A DNA stretch of 64,000 bases from Paramecium pentaurelia (taxonomy: Eukaryota; Ciliophora; Oligohymenophorea; Peniculida; Parameciidae). Of the stretch, positions 52,789-64,000 are shown in pieces; position 1 is the first letter of the stretch, and each line of letters starts with the position of its first letter. Made by a program: the position numbers and the translations under genes. The notes under the pieces are model-generated. The model was not told the origin of the DNA and made no database searches. It was given only the letters and a program-made list of their open reading frames with translations. Location: the NCBI GenBank assembly GCA_905183005.1, contig CAJJDO010000046.1:253946-317945 (forward strand), in the 5' to 3' direction.

Positions 52789-53495
52789 GATACTTTCTGA
52801 ATTAAATAATTAATAAAATGGAATTATGTGAGTAATTTAAAGAAACTGTAAAATTATATTTAAAATATAGCTTTAAGAATAAGATGACAATAGAAGATAA
52901 ACATTGATGTTTAGTGTATGTAGAAAATTGAGTAGAATATTGCCTTTTCCTTCAGTTATCTCTGTGTTGTAATAAAAACCAAATATATTGAAATATTTAC
53001 TGATCGCCAGTCAATTATATGAAAATAGTGTATAAATAATGTAATTCTAGGTTTTATTATTATTCTATGCTTTATAAGATAGGTATTAGGAATAGTAGGA
53101 TTATATTAAATTGTATTTTGATTGCGTTATTAAATGTCTTATTAATCAGGAGAGTATTTTACTGATTATTGACTTTTTTTAGTATATTGTCAAACTGTGA
53201 ATGATAATGATACCAAGCTACGATGGTTTCTACTAGAGAACTCAAAAATTTTTATCAATAAAATCTAACTGACCTTTTTTGACAATGAAATTATTAGTTA
53301 AAAGGTAAATAATTTCTTTAAGAGTTTCATTAAATATAATTCTAATTTTGATATGCTTAATTCATGTTTCTAATTTGCTTTAGATAAAAGAAATGTATGG
53401 ATTTTATTAAGAGAATTGGATTAATAGTTTGAAATTGATGTTGAAGATTGTATCATATATCAAATATTTAAGAATTGGTTGCCTTAAGTTAAGTG
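52789..53495. other. Intergenic region between divergent genes
   Basis: About 700 bp that likely holds both promoters. It is AT-rich with no supportable gene or recognisable element. Confidence 0.5.
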
Positions 53496-56072
53496 ATGAG
53501 TTCAAAGAATTTAGATTATATAAGTGAAAAAATAGAATAAAAAAGAGAAGAAGCATCAAATTATGGATTAACAAAAAAAGAATTAAAATAATAAATGTTA
53601 GAAGAATGGTTATTTTAACCAAGTGAAGTACCTTTATTAGTAGCTAATCATGCTACAGTTGATTAATTGAGTAGCGAAGTTTTTAAGTCTAATATGCTCT
53701 TAGACTTGTTTTTGTCATTTTTATTGTTTCCAACAAGAAATCCTTAAGTAGTTCCAAATGTAAATATATATTTTTCATTTTAGAAATTATATAATTTTTA
53801 TGTAGATCTAAATCCTCCAGATCCTCCTTCATTTAGATAGTTGAATGTTAATGTATCATAAGAAAGAAGACCTATAATCTAATTTAGAGCTTTCAGAACT
53901 ATGCAAGTCATAACTGATAATAGAAATAACTTTTTGTTAACAAGAGTTAACAAGGAATATTATTAGAGAGCATATTCAATGCTTTATGAATGTCTAAAAT
54001 AAGATTTAGTTGCTATAACTATTTGTCCAGAAATTATTATATAATATTTATCCTTCCTTTTATATCAAGAACCTGAAATGTCAACATTCTTTCTGATTTT
54101 TTATAATATTCCTTATAGATTGATGTTATTTTTAGATATACCAGAAATTTCATAATTTTTTACATAACTAATGAATTTCCTATAAACTCCTTATAGTAAA
54201 GTTCATAATGAATCTAATTTATTAATTTGGTAATATTTTGATTTCTCTAATTTTTTTTCTGATTTACTAAATATGACTATATTCAACTCAAAAACCATAG
54301 ATGATGTAATCACTTTAAAATCAAATGAATTATATAGACCTAAAAATTTAGAAGAAATATTAAGAAGACCAGATTTTACTCCATTATAAGTTGAAAAATA
54401 ATTTCCTTAACCAGAATAAAAGAAGGTAGCTGAAGAAATAGATGAATTAGATTAAGATCTTGATCACATTTTTCAATATCTTCCTAATAAATGTTAAAAA
54501 ACAGTTAAGATTTTTGAAAAAATGTTAGATCAGGCATCAAAAAAAAAAGAAAGCAAAGTTAAATAAAGAATGTCTTTAGCAGCTAGTCCACCTTAATTTT
54601 TATAGACTAAAAATCTAAAAACTGAAGATTAAACTCCAATAACATTCAGTCCTACTAGAAGAAGAACAATTTTAGCACCTAAACTAGCATCTATGTTTGA
54701 TGGGAGTCTTAAGAGATCTTTAGTTGTTAATCCTATTGAATTTGATAATATGCCTTAAACTACAACAAACAGTACAACAAGAAGTCAATTACAAGCTTTA
54801 ACTAACCCTAGTAATTTGTTTGGAGTATTGACTGAATAAATTTAATTAATCAACAAAAAGAATACTTCAGAAATTGTTTAGAAACCTATGTTTTAAAGAA
54901 TGCTAGTAAAAAAACCAACTTAAATGATAATGCTTCATAGTAGATAATTGTCTAATCAATAAAGATTAAGTTAATAATCATCCTTAATTAATATAACAGA
55001 ATCCTTAAATAAATCAAGAATCTAAAACTCTATTATTTTAAATAAGTTCACTCATTTAGTTGGATCTATTAAAAGTTACGATATAGACAAAGAGTTTTGT
55101 ATTTATCCACCAGATTTGAAAGATTAATAGATTGATGATTTCGAAAAATTGGCATTTGATGAAGAATTTCAGAAACTTTCATTCAAAAATGAAAATTATA
55201 CAAAAGGAGCCTTATAATGTATTTATGATATCCTTCATATTATTTTCACTTAAAAGAAGTTTATATTATAAAATAATCACCATTTTGAAAACCCAGAGTT
55301 TTATTTAAATATTTTAATTGGAGAAAACAAATCATTTTTTATAGATATTATAGCAAAAAACTATTTACTGAAATAGAAATCAGAAGAGGAATTCTTATGT
55401 ACATTCATTATTGCAGGCAGAATTTATAATTTGATCTTGTCTTAGTACAATCTTAAAATGTTTTTATTTAATTTTCAAGAGCATATAATGTTAATATGTA
55501 AGATTCTTTTAACTTAATTACTGACATCAAAATTATCAATTAGAACAATTACATTATTGGAAAGTTTTACTTTGATATTAGAAAACACAAAATCATAATT
55601 ACTCTCTCATATTCCAATTTCTTTCTGGCATTTATTAATTGAAACGTATTCAATTCATAATTCCAATTAAATTTTCATAAATTATTTTAGAAGAATATTC
55701 GTCACTACTTTCATTTATGGAAACTTAGTAATTTATAACAAAATTCTTCTCAAAATCAATTTTCTTTCCTATTTTAAAGATAATCCTGAATAAATTAAAA
55801 TGATATTTTTGATATTATATATGATGTTTAAATTAAGACAAGATGGCTTAAAACAATTAAAGAGATAAATTACATTATTATCTTCTTGGAATGCTTTATC
55901 AAACTGGTTCAAAAAGTAAGTATTATGATTAATTATTTTAAGAGATTTATAATGCCTTGAATAATTAAAGTTCTAAGAGTATACAAAAGGACTTAGAAGT
56001 GAAGATATTGCTAGAATTTAAATAATGATAGAAAATAAAGATTCAAAAAAGAATAAATTTTGTAAACCTTGA
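53496..56072 (+). CDS. Large unrecognised helical protein (about 840 aa)
   Basis: The ATG at 53496 opens MSSKNLDYISEKIEQKREEA. Introns: 24 nt beginning gtaaatatata (optional by frame) and 27 nt at 55916-55942. The frame ends KNKFCKP-TGA. The N-terminal ~350 residues are rich in Leu/Phe with SNMLLDLFLSFLL and an alpha-helical repeat feel. A polar Ser/Thr/Gln linker with basic patches (TPITFSPTRRRTILAPK) follows; it looks phosphorylatable. The C-terminal ~350 residues are again helical (LLESFTLILENTKSQLL). No signal peptide, enzyme motif or zinc finger is seen. It could be an armadillo/HEAT-like scaffold such as a phosphatase regulator, but I do not recognise the family. Confidence 0.65.
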
Positions 56073-56180
56073 TTACATTTGAAAAATAATAAATTTTAAA
56101 CTTATTATATCCACAAAAACTGAATCTTTCAATAATTATATTCTTAATAAAAGGAGATTGATTATCTGGATTGATTATTA

Positions 56181-57640
56181 ATGTCTAATAAAGTCCTTAA
56201 ATTTCTTATTTATTGCAATGATGAAATTCTATTTTCCATATTAAATAATAATTATTATTAATAATAAATGCAGAATTATGAAATTTAAGAGAAAATTTAT
56301 TACTCTAAATCGACCATCATACATAAAGTCAGAAATATTATAGATAACAACATATATGCAATGAAAGTGTTTGTTGGATTTTATAACTAGGGTATTAAAT
56401 TTATTGATCTTTCAAAGCTATAAGTGAAATATAAATTATGAAAAAATGTTAAATACCCTTTGTTATTAAACTGCAGGAAGTATTTAGATTATATGATAAT
56501 ATTATCATAATAATGGAATATGCAGATTAAGGAAATTTAAAATAGTTTATAAGTAAGCATCTTGGAAGTTTCATTTCTGAAAGAGTGATTTGTAAAATTC
56601 TTATACAAATCGTATTTGTTTAATTTATTTAAGAGAAAATAAGATATACTATAAAGGTTTAAATACTGAAAATATATTAATACATTAAGAATAAGTAAGG
56701 ATTTGTGATTTTGGAATTGATAATTTAATTTAGCATCAAAAACTTTGTTACAGACCTCCAGAATTGCTATTTGATAATAAATTTTCATACAAATCAATGA
56801 TGTATCAATTCGGTCTTGTATTATACAAATTGACTAATTAAAGGCAATTATTTAAATTAGAGATTATAGAACAAATCAAAGCAGTCATCCTTAATGGAGG
56901 AGCGTAATTGAAATTATCATTTAAGAATTGTAAAGATTCCATAGATTTATTCCAAAGAGCTTTAATTCATTATTTCAACTTGTCTTGATCGAGAAACTGA
57001 TAGATTAGATATTCGTTAATTAGTAAACAATGAAAATTTAAAAATCTTATTAAAATAAAAGCATGTCACTTTTAATTATGAATAATAAGACACTTTTGAA
57101 TTTTGGTGTAATAATAAATAGTAAAAATAAAAAGGGAAGAGTGTTTATACTGATTATGTAGAATTAGAAGTCAAAGAATCAAATCCAAATAATTAATAAA
57201 TTATATAATAAGATAAACCAACTAACAATAAAACAATCAATCTCCGAACTAACAATAAAAGTAATCAAAATATTCCTAAGTTGAAGATAAAAAAACCACA
57301 AAATGAAACACAAACTTTTAGACCAACTTCTTACTAATACTATCAGTAGATAAAAATTCATCTCCTCTACTCATCGAAAATTAGTTTCTCCAATTCCTAA
57401 ACCACAATGGATTGATTTTATGCAGAAACCTTAATATTTGGATGAACCATAAAATGTTATCAATAATTTAATCAAACTAAAAATGGAATAATGTGTTGAA
57501 ACTATTGGAATTTAAGAGACTAGATAAACTCTAAACAGATTAACTTAAGGTGGATCTGTAAATGATTTCTTTCTAAATATCAAGATTCTAAGCATCATTG
57601 CATAGCAAGACATATGTAAGATATTATTTCATTTACATAA
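56181..57640 (+). pseudogene. Protein kinase-like gene with frame breaks
   Basis: The kinase fold is visible. An N-lobe runs NYEIQEKIYYSKSTIIHKV...NIYAMKV (catalytic Lys). A 26-nt intron lies in the alpha-C region, followed by EIQIMKKCQIPFVIKLQEV and the hinge IIIIMEYADQGNLKQF. The frame breaks at about 56610 between ERVICKILIQI and CLIYLRENKIYY with no intron possible. The catalytic loop reads YYKGLNTENILI (HRD Asp lost). DFG is kept (RICDFGIDNL), then YRPPELLFDNKFSY. A second break at about 57300-57350 separates the Gln/Asn-rich tail from a frame KPQWIDFMQKPQYLDE. A kinase pseudogene, a pseudokinase with draft indels, or both; the 3' end is approximate. Confidence 0.6.
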
Positions 57641-57668
57641 TTATGACATTCATATATAAATTTATACA

Positions 57669-58190
57669 TCATTCTGCTTATAATTATTCTTAAATTGCTT
57701 TTTCTTCTTGTAATGCAATTTCTAATCTTCCTTCTACAAATTTTGCCCAAGTTGGTGCTTAAGCCTACTTATATAGTTTTATCATCAACTGATCTTTTTT
57801 AATAATCTTTTACAAATCACTAAAATAACTCTCCATATCATTCATTAATTTGTTTTTTAATTTATTTTATTATCTTAAGCAATCCTCCCATAATTTTTAA
57901 ACAAATCTTTATTATAATTTCTCAGATGGGTCCTTTTTTAATTCAACTGATTTCTATTGTAAAAATGGTGAATATTAAACTAAAAAGTAAAAAACACTTC
58001 CTCTTAACGGATTTTCAGGATTCAATAATTCCTCTTGTAACTATGGCATTTTTTCTCCAAATTTTTTAACATTCTAAAATTCTTCATCATTCTCTTAATG
58101 ATTTAAAAGCTAATTAAATTACTACTAATTACAATTAATTAATCTGGCTATAATTAAGGACCTTAACAGGCTTCCTCCTCTTCCTTTTAC

Positions 58191-58236
<46 letters not shown>

Positions 58237-60127
58237 ATTATTATTATTGTTGTTAGATGTCTGGCTTTTGTTATTACTAAGGAACTGGTTCATTTGGTAT
58301 TTCTTTTAATTTTAATTCTAGGTACTAATCCATTCCATTTGTTTTATCAAATTTTGGGTATGTTTTCAGTATTTAAGCTGTCGTTACAGTCTTTTTCTTA
58401 TTTAATGATTCTCTCAACATGATACAATATTGTAAAACTGTCTTCTCATTTAATAGAAGATCTCCTTCAATCATAGACATATCAAGCAAATCATTTAATG
58501 AAATCTTTCCTTATCCTTTTAAATCGTTTGATATCCATCCTTTTTTAAATGCTTTAATTTCAATTACAGATAAATGAATTTCTTTTGTACCGTTCTTGAA
58601 ATCCTTTAGATTTATATCTTAAGCATAACCTAACCTACCCTAACTGTCGGCTTATTCCGTTTTCCCTTAATATGGTTAGCTAATAAGAATTAAAAAAAAG
58701 TTTACTTTCCTATAGTTAATTCATATTATAATAACAACTTATCTCCATTTACAAAATTTTTAAATTGAATTCTTAACATACCGTTTGGAACATCTTTATT
58801 AATAGTTGATACTTCTCTATTTTCTGATTCTATTTTAAATATTGGTAAAGGAGTCCAACTTATGTTTTTTTAATTTGATAAAAACTTCTATAATTCTTCA
58901 TATCTGGCAAAATATTGTTTGCATATATCTGCTGGATTGACTTTCTGCATTTATTTTGTTCCAGGAATAACTTAAATGATGGGTTTTGCAAGTGAAGCCA
59001 CTTTATAATATAGTTGTTCTTCTTTCAAAGCTTAATTCACTTAATCCAACATACTTTGGATTTTTGCCTAATATTCAATCTTAGGAATCCCAAGAAATTA
59101 ATCTTCAGTAATTTCTTTGAATTCAGAAATAAAGAATTTTGAAAAATCAATATTTTTGCCTTCTTTTAAATCATTTTAAATTGCTTTGCTTTTTTCAAGT
59201 TTTCCGATTAAGAATTCTATTAATTCTCTTTTTTCTTCTTTCATATGAGTACTTAAATATTATGTTAAATTTAAATATTCTTTATGTCTAACAAGTAATT
59301 CCTTTGCTTTTTCTTTAAATGGCTTCTCTTGGAATTCTTAATATAAAAATTTTTGTGTCAAATCAGGACCACATCCAAATTCCGAACAAATTTTATCAAA
59401 TTTTTTGTTTTTTAAATCTTCTAATTCCTAGTTCAAAGTCTTGCATCTTAAACCTATTCTATTCTTCATAGCTGGTGTAGCAGCCTTAAACTTAATCTAT
59501 TCTAATTGAAATGTTTCATTAACCATTTTCATATATTAAATTTCTTTAATTTGTTCATCCTTAATTTACTATGAAATAGAAGAAAGTTATTTTTGCAAAT
59601 CAGATACCTATTTATTATAATAATATCAGATACTAAGTTTTTATAAAAGTTTGTTAATTCAGGATTTTTTTTAAAATTTGGTAAAATGTTCTAATTAATA
59701 TACCCAATGTCGAATTTTAGTACGCTCATTGACTTTAAGTTTGATGGAATAGTAAATTATTTTTCTAATTCTGTTAAATCTATATTTCCTTTTTAATTTT
59801 TAGCAGGTGCTTATTGTTGTTGCAAATCCTTTGTCTAATTTGATTTTTATGGAACACGTTGATTCTAAGAATTTTCATATTATGACAGCATTTAATCATA
59901 GTCATCTTTTGATTATGGAGGATTGCCAATTTGGTTGTTTACTTTGCCGAGATCGATATTTCAAGAATAGAATAAAACTCATACAATTATTTTTAAAGTT
60001 TTCTCATTTCTGGATCATCGTCAAAGGCATTTTCTTCATTCATTTAAGGATCCACATCGTCAAAATCCTCACCCAACTCTTTTGAATATTCTGCCAGAAG
60101 TTCATTAATATTTCTTTTTGGCTACAT
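57669..60127 (-). CDS. Coiled-coil protein with C2-like domain and TAA-encoded polyGln
   Basis: Start MQPKRNINELLAEYSKEL at 60127. The acidic N-terminus, Gln-rich linker (KSNQTKDLQQQQAPAKNQ) and long coiled coil (KAKELLVRHKEYLNLTQYL) precede a C2-like region: GMLRIQFKNFVNGDKLLL, then KGWISNDLKGQGKISLNDLL. A 23-residue glutamine run follows at 58187-58255, then a helical end (APTWAKFVEGRLEIALQEE...QAE-TGA). Introns of 23-26 nt fit the frame, but near 59940-59990 the frame shifts once without a clean intron, perhaps an indel. The C2-plus-coiled-coil plan resembles CC2D1-like proteins; this is tentative. About 800 aa, probably cytosolic and membrane- or microtubule-associated. Confidence 0.68.
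58187..58255 (-). repeat. Trinucleotide repeat coding for polyglutamine via TAA
   Basis: On the minus strand the frame reads 23 codons: 19 TAA, one TAG and two CAA (all Gln in this code), and one TTA Leu. It is a (TAT)n microsatellite on the plus strand lying inside a coding frame and so a likely length polymorphism. Confidence 0.85.
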
Positions 60128-60392
60128 CAAATAATTAATAATTATGAATTAAGAAAATGAAAAAATGTTTATCATATGGATATAATAATAATCTATAGTA
60201 ATAGAGATTTAAATGAGTTAATTTTTATAATTTGATTTATTTAAATTTGTGATAATTTTTGTTTGCCATCTTCTTTTATATAAAATTATATCCCACTCAT
60301 AATTATTATTTATGAAAAATATAATAATTCTTAATCAATAAGTATGTCTCTGAAGATAAAGAAATATTAAATTTTCAAAATTGAATATATCA

Positions 60393-61058
60393 TCAAACCA
60401 GTGTATGTTATTATTGGTGATTTTCTAATTCTTTTTAATCAACACTCTCTTATTTTTCATCTGAGGATTAAGTTCTTGTGGACTTTAATATTTATTTCTC
60501 ATCTGTGTATTTATCTTTAAATTTGTTTAAGTAATTTTTGAGTATTTGGCTTCTGTATTATTTTTAATTTATTCGATTCAATTGGTGTACTTTTATTTGT
60601 TCCGGTATATATTCCTCTTCATTTCTCTCTAAGGCTGTTAAAAAATTATTTTGACAATATGAATATTATGATGGTTCTGTTTAATCAGATGCTCTACTTA
60701 AACTTTCATCTTAAATTATCTATTTGTTAAGTAATTTAGTGTATTTTTTATTTGATTTAGAAGGGACTTATTCAAGTTTACTTTTCTAATGTGAATCAAT
60801 CTTTGGTATTGAATTAATACTCAATAATTATCCAGTTTTTGGTTGTTGTTCTGTTTGAGTTTATTAGTTCATAGTTAATTTTGTTCTTTTTTTTATTTGA
60901 TCAATTTATATCATTTGAACTGTTTCTACTTTTGAATTTTAGCAATAAGCAAGTGGTTCTATAAAAATATTTTCAACTTTGTTTGTTTAGGATTTAATAG
61001 TCTTAAGAGCATTAATGATATTTTGAGGTACCATCATGAATTTTTGTAAAATTTCCAT
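60393..61058 (-). CDS. Unrecognised hydrophilic protein (221 aa)
   Basis: A single open frame from MEILQKFMMVPQNIINAL at 61058 to ELENHQQQHTLV-TGA. It is rich in Gln, Lys, Ser and Glu with one short Cys-containing stretch (SYCQNNFLTALERNEEEY). No membrane segment or domain was recognised. A charged C-terminal half (LNKFKDKYTDEKQILKS) could form a helix. The uninterrupted frame and position between two good genes support expression. It is 95 bp from the 3' end of the 7TM-PIPK gene. Confidence 0.6.
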
Positions 61059-61153
61059 TAAAAAAAAAAAATGAATATTTATATATTAATAAAGATAAAT
61101 ATACAAGATATTTTTATATGATAGATAAATTAATCTGTAAATGAAATTAATAA

Positions 61154-63509
61154 TCATAAGGGGAGGATTCTGTTTATTAATTTTTCTTTAAATCTTTTTC
61201 CATATCTATTAGGTTCTTAAGCCGAAGTGTCTAAATGTAAATTCATTTAAATAATCTTTTTAGTTTTTCTTTCAAGCGATTTATTAACATTCCATTATTA
61301 TAAATAATCAATTATACCTATGTGGTAATAAATCTAATAAATATTATATCAATTTTTACCCCTTATTCTTTAATTGAAGGATTAAAATTAATTTATTAGC
61401 CTCCCAAATGCTAAAAAAATTATTATTTTTTCTCTTTCCAATCTATTATCATAACCAACAAAGAATAATCAATTAATTTTTATTTTTCTAAAAAATCCGT
61501 GTCTTTAGATAAATTCTAATTCAATTCTTGATTTAGTTAAATAAAATTACTCTTGATAATGGATTAATCAACCCAAATTTATTTTTCTATTTTAAAAAAG
61601 TCTAAATCTTTAAGTGTCAATTTTGACAAATCACTTTCAGATTTTTTTGCAAGAACTTCACGATCATATTCAGACCCTTTTAAATCATAGGTTCTTAATA
61701 TTTGATTTTTGGGTACACCTAAAGATAAATTCTTCATTATTAAAAAATGAACTTTTGCTTCAGATTTTTCAACTCTTTCAAAAGTATACATTCCATATAT
61801 TTTATTTAATAAAGATTCTGGATTATTAGCTTAATAAGTAGCAAAGTTCAATAAACGTTTTTTATAAGTATTTACTTCTTATTATCTCATTGTTTTCATA
61901 ATCAATTAATTGTTATGAGAAAAAAAAAAGAATTCACCACTTTTTCCACCATCCGGACCTGTGAAATTTTCAATTTACTATAAATTCTTATTAACATCAA
62001 AAGAATCTTCTAGATCAATATTATCTAATGTTACAAAATAGTTAAAAATCTTTGGAGCATATAATATACATCTCATTTAAAAAACTTAAATATTTTGAGT
62101 ATCATTAAATTAGGATTTGATTAGATCATTATTCAGATTGATAACCAAACATTCTTAAACTTCTTCAGGAGTAAAAGGTTAATGAGCAATTTCGATTAAT
62201 TCACTTAGATCTCCTGAACTGGATTCTTCAGTATCATCTTAATCATCATTTATTTCTAAATCTTTATAGATGATTGTATTATCTTAATTCTATTTTATAA
62301 ACATTTAAATTCCAGCTAACATCGAAATAACTTGAGTTTTTTTCATTTCTTTTTACAACTATTCTAAAAGATTAAATTCTAAAATAAAAATGTAAAAGAT
62401 ATTTTACATTACATAGAAATTTCAGTTTTTGATACATTTGGCGAATCCATCTCTGATTGGCTTTCAGATGTTTATGAATGTTTCAACTTGGGTATTAGTA
62501 GTGGATCTCTTGTGATGATGATAACCTAGCCTAAAATACAAAGTGCTTAGGTAACATTTTAACAGGTTTCTGAAGCTAAAAGATAACTCTTATAAAAGAT
62601 ATAACAATTTAGTAAATTAATAGCACTGAAAATTCCAAGAAAAAATTTCATTACAAGGCTAAAAATAATGAATTTTTAATAATATCTCAAGTATTAGCCT
62701 CTTAATTATCGAATAGATGACATTTTAGGAACTAACTTTTTGAATGCAAAGACGTAAATTATTGACATTGTTGCAAATAAAAGGAAAACAACTAAATAAA
62801 TTGTAGCTATAATATAATCCCAAAAAGATTTATGGGTAGCTGAGATAGCACACATTCTAATATATATTAAATTCTTATATACCCATTTAATGTAATTGAA
62901 ATTATATTATCATCAAATATAAAGGCTAAAATAACTAGGATGATTATTAGAGTTGTGAGAGAGTAATTAGATATTCTGACAAATTTGACTGTTTTCTCTA
63001 ATGTATTATAAACTAAAGCAAGAGGGTAGGCAGAGAATATAAAAATATTTAAATTCGATATCACAAACACAATTGATGTAGCTATCCCTGTAATCTATTT
63101 TATTTTAATAATTACATCACAGAACAAATTTGCTGGAGCTTAATCTTCTATAAATACATACAATGCTGTAGAAAATTGAATTAATGACTGGATAGCATTT
63201 GTTACTGTTATCACAAAAATAACATCTCCAGGACCTCCAAAGAGTCTAAAATCTTTAAGGAACTCATAGATAATTCTGATGGATATTATAAATGTAACAG
63301 GGGCTTGGAATTATCATTCAACTTATACATAATATAACAAAGATCCAACAATCTATTGGAAACAACTTTAACTTTTAAGAGTTTATTTGTTCTTATTCTT
63401 CATCATAATTGTCGTCTTTACAATTAAATATTTAACTCTCATCGTACATTTAAGCTTTTAAATCGATGTTTATAAGAAGTAGGATTATAATGCAGAATAG
63501 ATTCATCAT
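61154..63509 (-). CDS. Seven-helix receptor fused to phosphatidylinositol phosphate kinase (GPCR-PIPK)
   Basis: Probably couples an extracellular cue to PIP2 synthesis at the membrane. Start MMNLFCIIILLLINI at 63509 is a signal peptide, followed by an acidic ectodomain (FNCKDDNYDEEQ). Several membrane helices come next (FPIDCWIFVILS, GGPGDVIFVITVTNAI, ITGIATSIVFVISNLNIFIF, TLIIILVILAFIF, IYLVVFLLFATMSIIYVFA), consistent with a 7TM unit. The C-terminal kinase has LIMKNLSLGVP, YDLKGSEYDREV (the PIPK YDLKGS motif), KLIDYSLLVMIIDW and YHIGIIDYLQQWNVNKSLE. Introns of 25-26 nt link the exons. The end is TGA at 61154, about 760 aa. Domain fusion is known from RpkA of Dictyostelium and oomycete receptors. 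Confidence 0.85.
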
Positions 63510-64000
63510 CAAAATATAAATTTTAATATTACAATATTTTCTTTCTATTGTGCTGCATCGAATGTTAAAACTTAATATGATATTTATGCTTATAACTTGA
63601 AGTTATTTTAATGAATTTAAATAGCCTTAACCTTATTATATCAGAAACTTAGAGGATTATTTTGTATTTTAAAAACAGTTTGTATCAAAATGATAGATAG
63701 AAATGAAATTTGACATATTAAATTAAAATAATTTCAATAATTATTGACAAATTTATTACTTAATAATTTTTTATTACAAAAAACAACTCAAACTTAGATG
63801 GACTAATAATGTGAAAACCATCAAGTATAAATTATTTTTTTTTTATTATTTAATAAATTCAATAATGAGGCTAATTAATATTAAATATTTTAATGTTATT
63901 TAAAAGGATAGCCTTTTATACATTATATTGAGGAATCATATGTTTATAATGAAGGGTTAAATTAAGATAAATTGTCAAAAAATAAATGGAAAAATGCATG
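63510..64000. other. AT-rich right edge
   Basis: Upstream region of the 7TM-PIPK gene. No coding frame, RNA gene or telomeric repeat could be supported before the window ends. Confidence 0.5.

Noticed and set aside
59807..60085. Plus-strand 92-codon frame
   Set aside because: Exactly antisense to the N-terminal part of the C2-domain gene on the minus strand.
63510..64000. Possible chromosome end or telomere repeat
   Set aside because: No GGGGTT/GGGTTT-type or complementary repeats are present at either window edge.

Overview
The window reads as nuclear DNA of a ciliate, most likely a Paramecium species. Three observations support this. TAA and TAG occur throughout clearly coding frames where glutamine is expected, so TGA is the only stop. 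Coding frames are interrupted by very short introns of about 21-29 nt that start GTA and end TAG/AAG/CAG. The DNA is very AT-rich and gene-dense, with neighbours often only 8-50 bp apart. A standard-code reading therefore breaks every gene into pieces; the calls below come from rereading both strands with TGA as sole stop.

Layout. 1-9258 (minus) is the 5' part of a giant cysteine-rich receptor-like gene that runs off the left edge. 39225-49092 (minus) is its close paralogue, complete in the window: signal peptide, thousands of bases of furin/GFR-like CxC...GYY repeats, a REJ-like region, a GPS-like motif and several membrane segments, a polycystin-1/adhesion-receptor-like plan. Between the two lie unrelated genes: a ZIP metal transporter, cytosolic malate dehydrogenase, an ankyrin-DHHC palmitoyltransferase, a two-domain cyclic-nucleotide-binding protein, a paraoxonase-like protein, a UPF0193 protein, a degenerate hybrid histidine kinase, a TTLL polyglutamylase, a DEAD-box helicase, an Rxt3-type chromatin protein, two WD40 proteins with B-box-like N-termini and a DUF4215-type Cys-rich membrane protein. 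To the right of the second giant gene are an SDR/epimerase, a large unrecognised protein, a damaged protein kinase, a C2-domain coiled-coil protein with a TAA-encoded polyglutamine tract, an unknown hydrophilic protein and a 7TM-PIP kinase fusion.

Assembly quality matters here. Three single N characters (11014, 20235, 50151) each sit exactly between two identical 1.12-1.16 kb blocks, the signature of unmerged overlapping contig ends. A 343-N gap (6157-6499) is flanked by a further repeated arm of about 0.9 kb. Each of these regions should be counted once. Several frame breaks (kinase, TTLL N-terminus, C2-protein N-terminus) may be draft indels rather than true pseudogenization.

There is no operon or single pathway. 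Recurrent themes are surface/membrane sensing (giant receptors, 7TM-PIPK, DUF4215 protein, hybrid kinase, cyclic-nucleotide-binding protein) and cilium-related functions (TTLL; possibly UPF0193), in keeping with a ciliate. No tRNA, rRNA, CRISPR array, transposon or telomere repeat was recognised.
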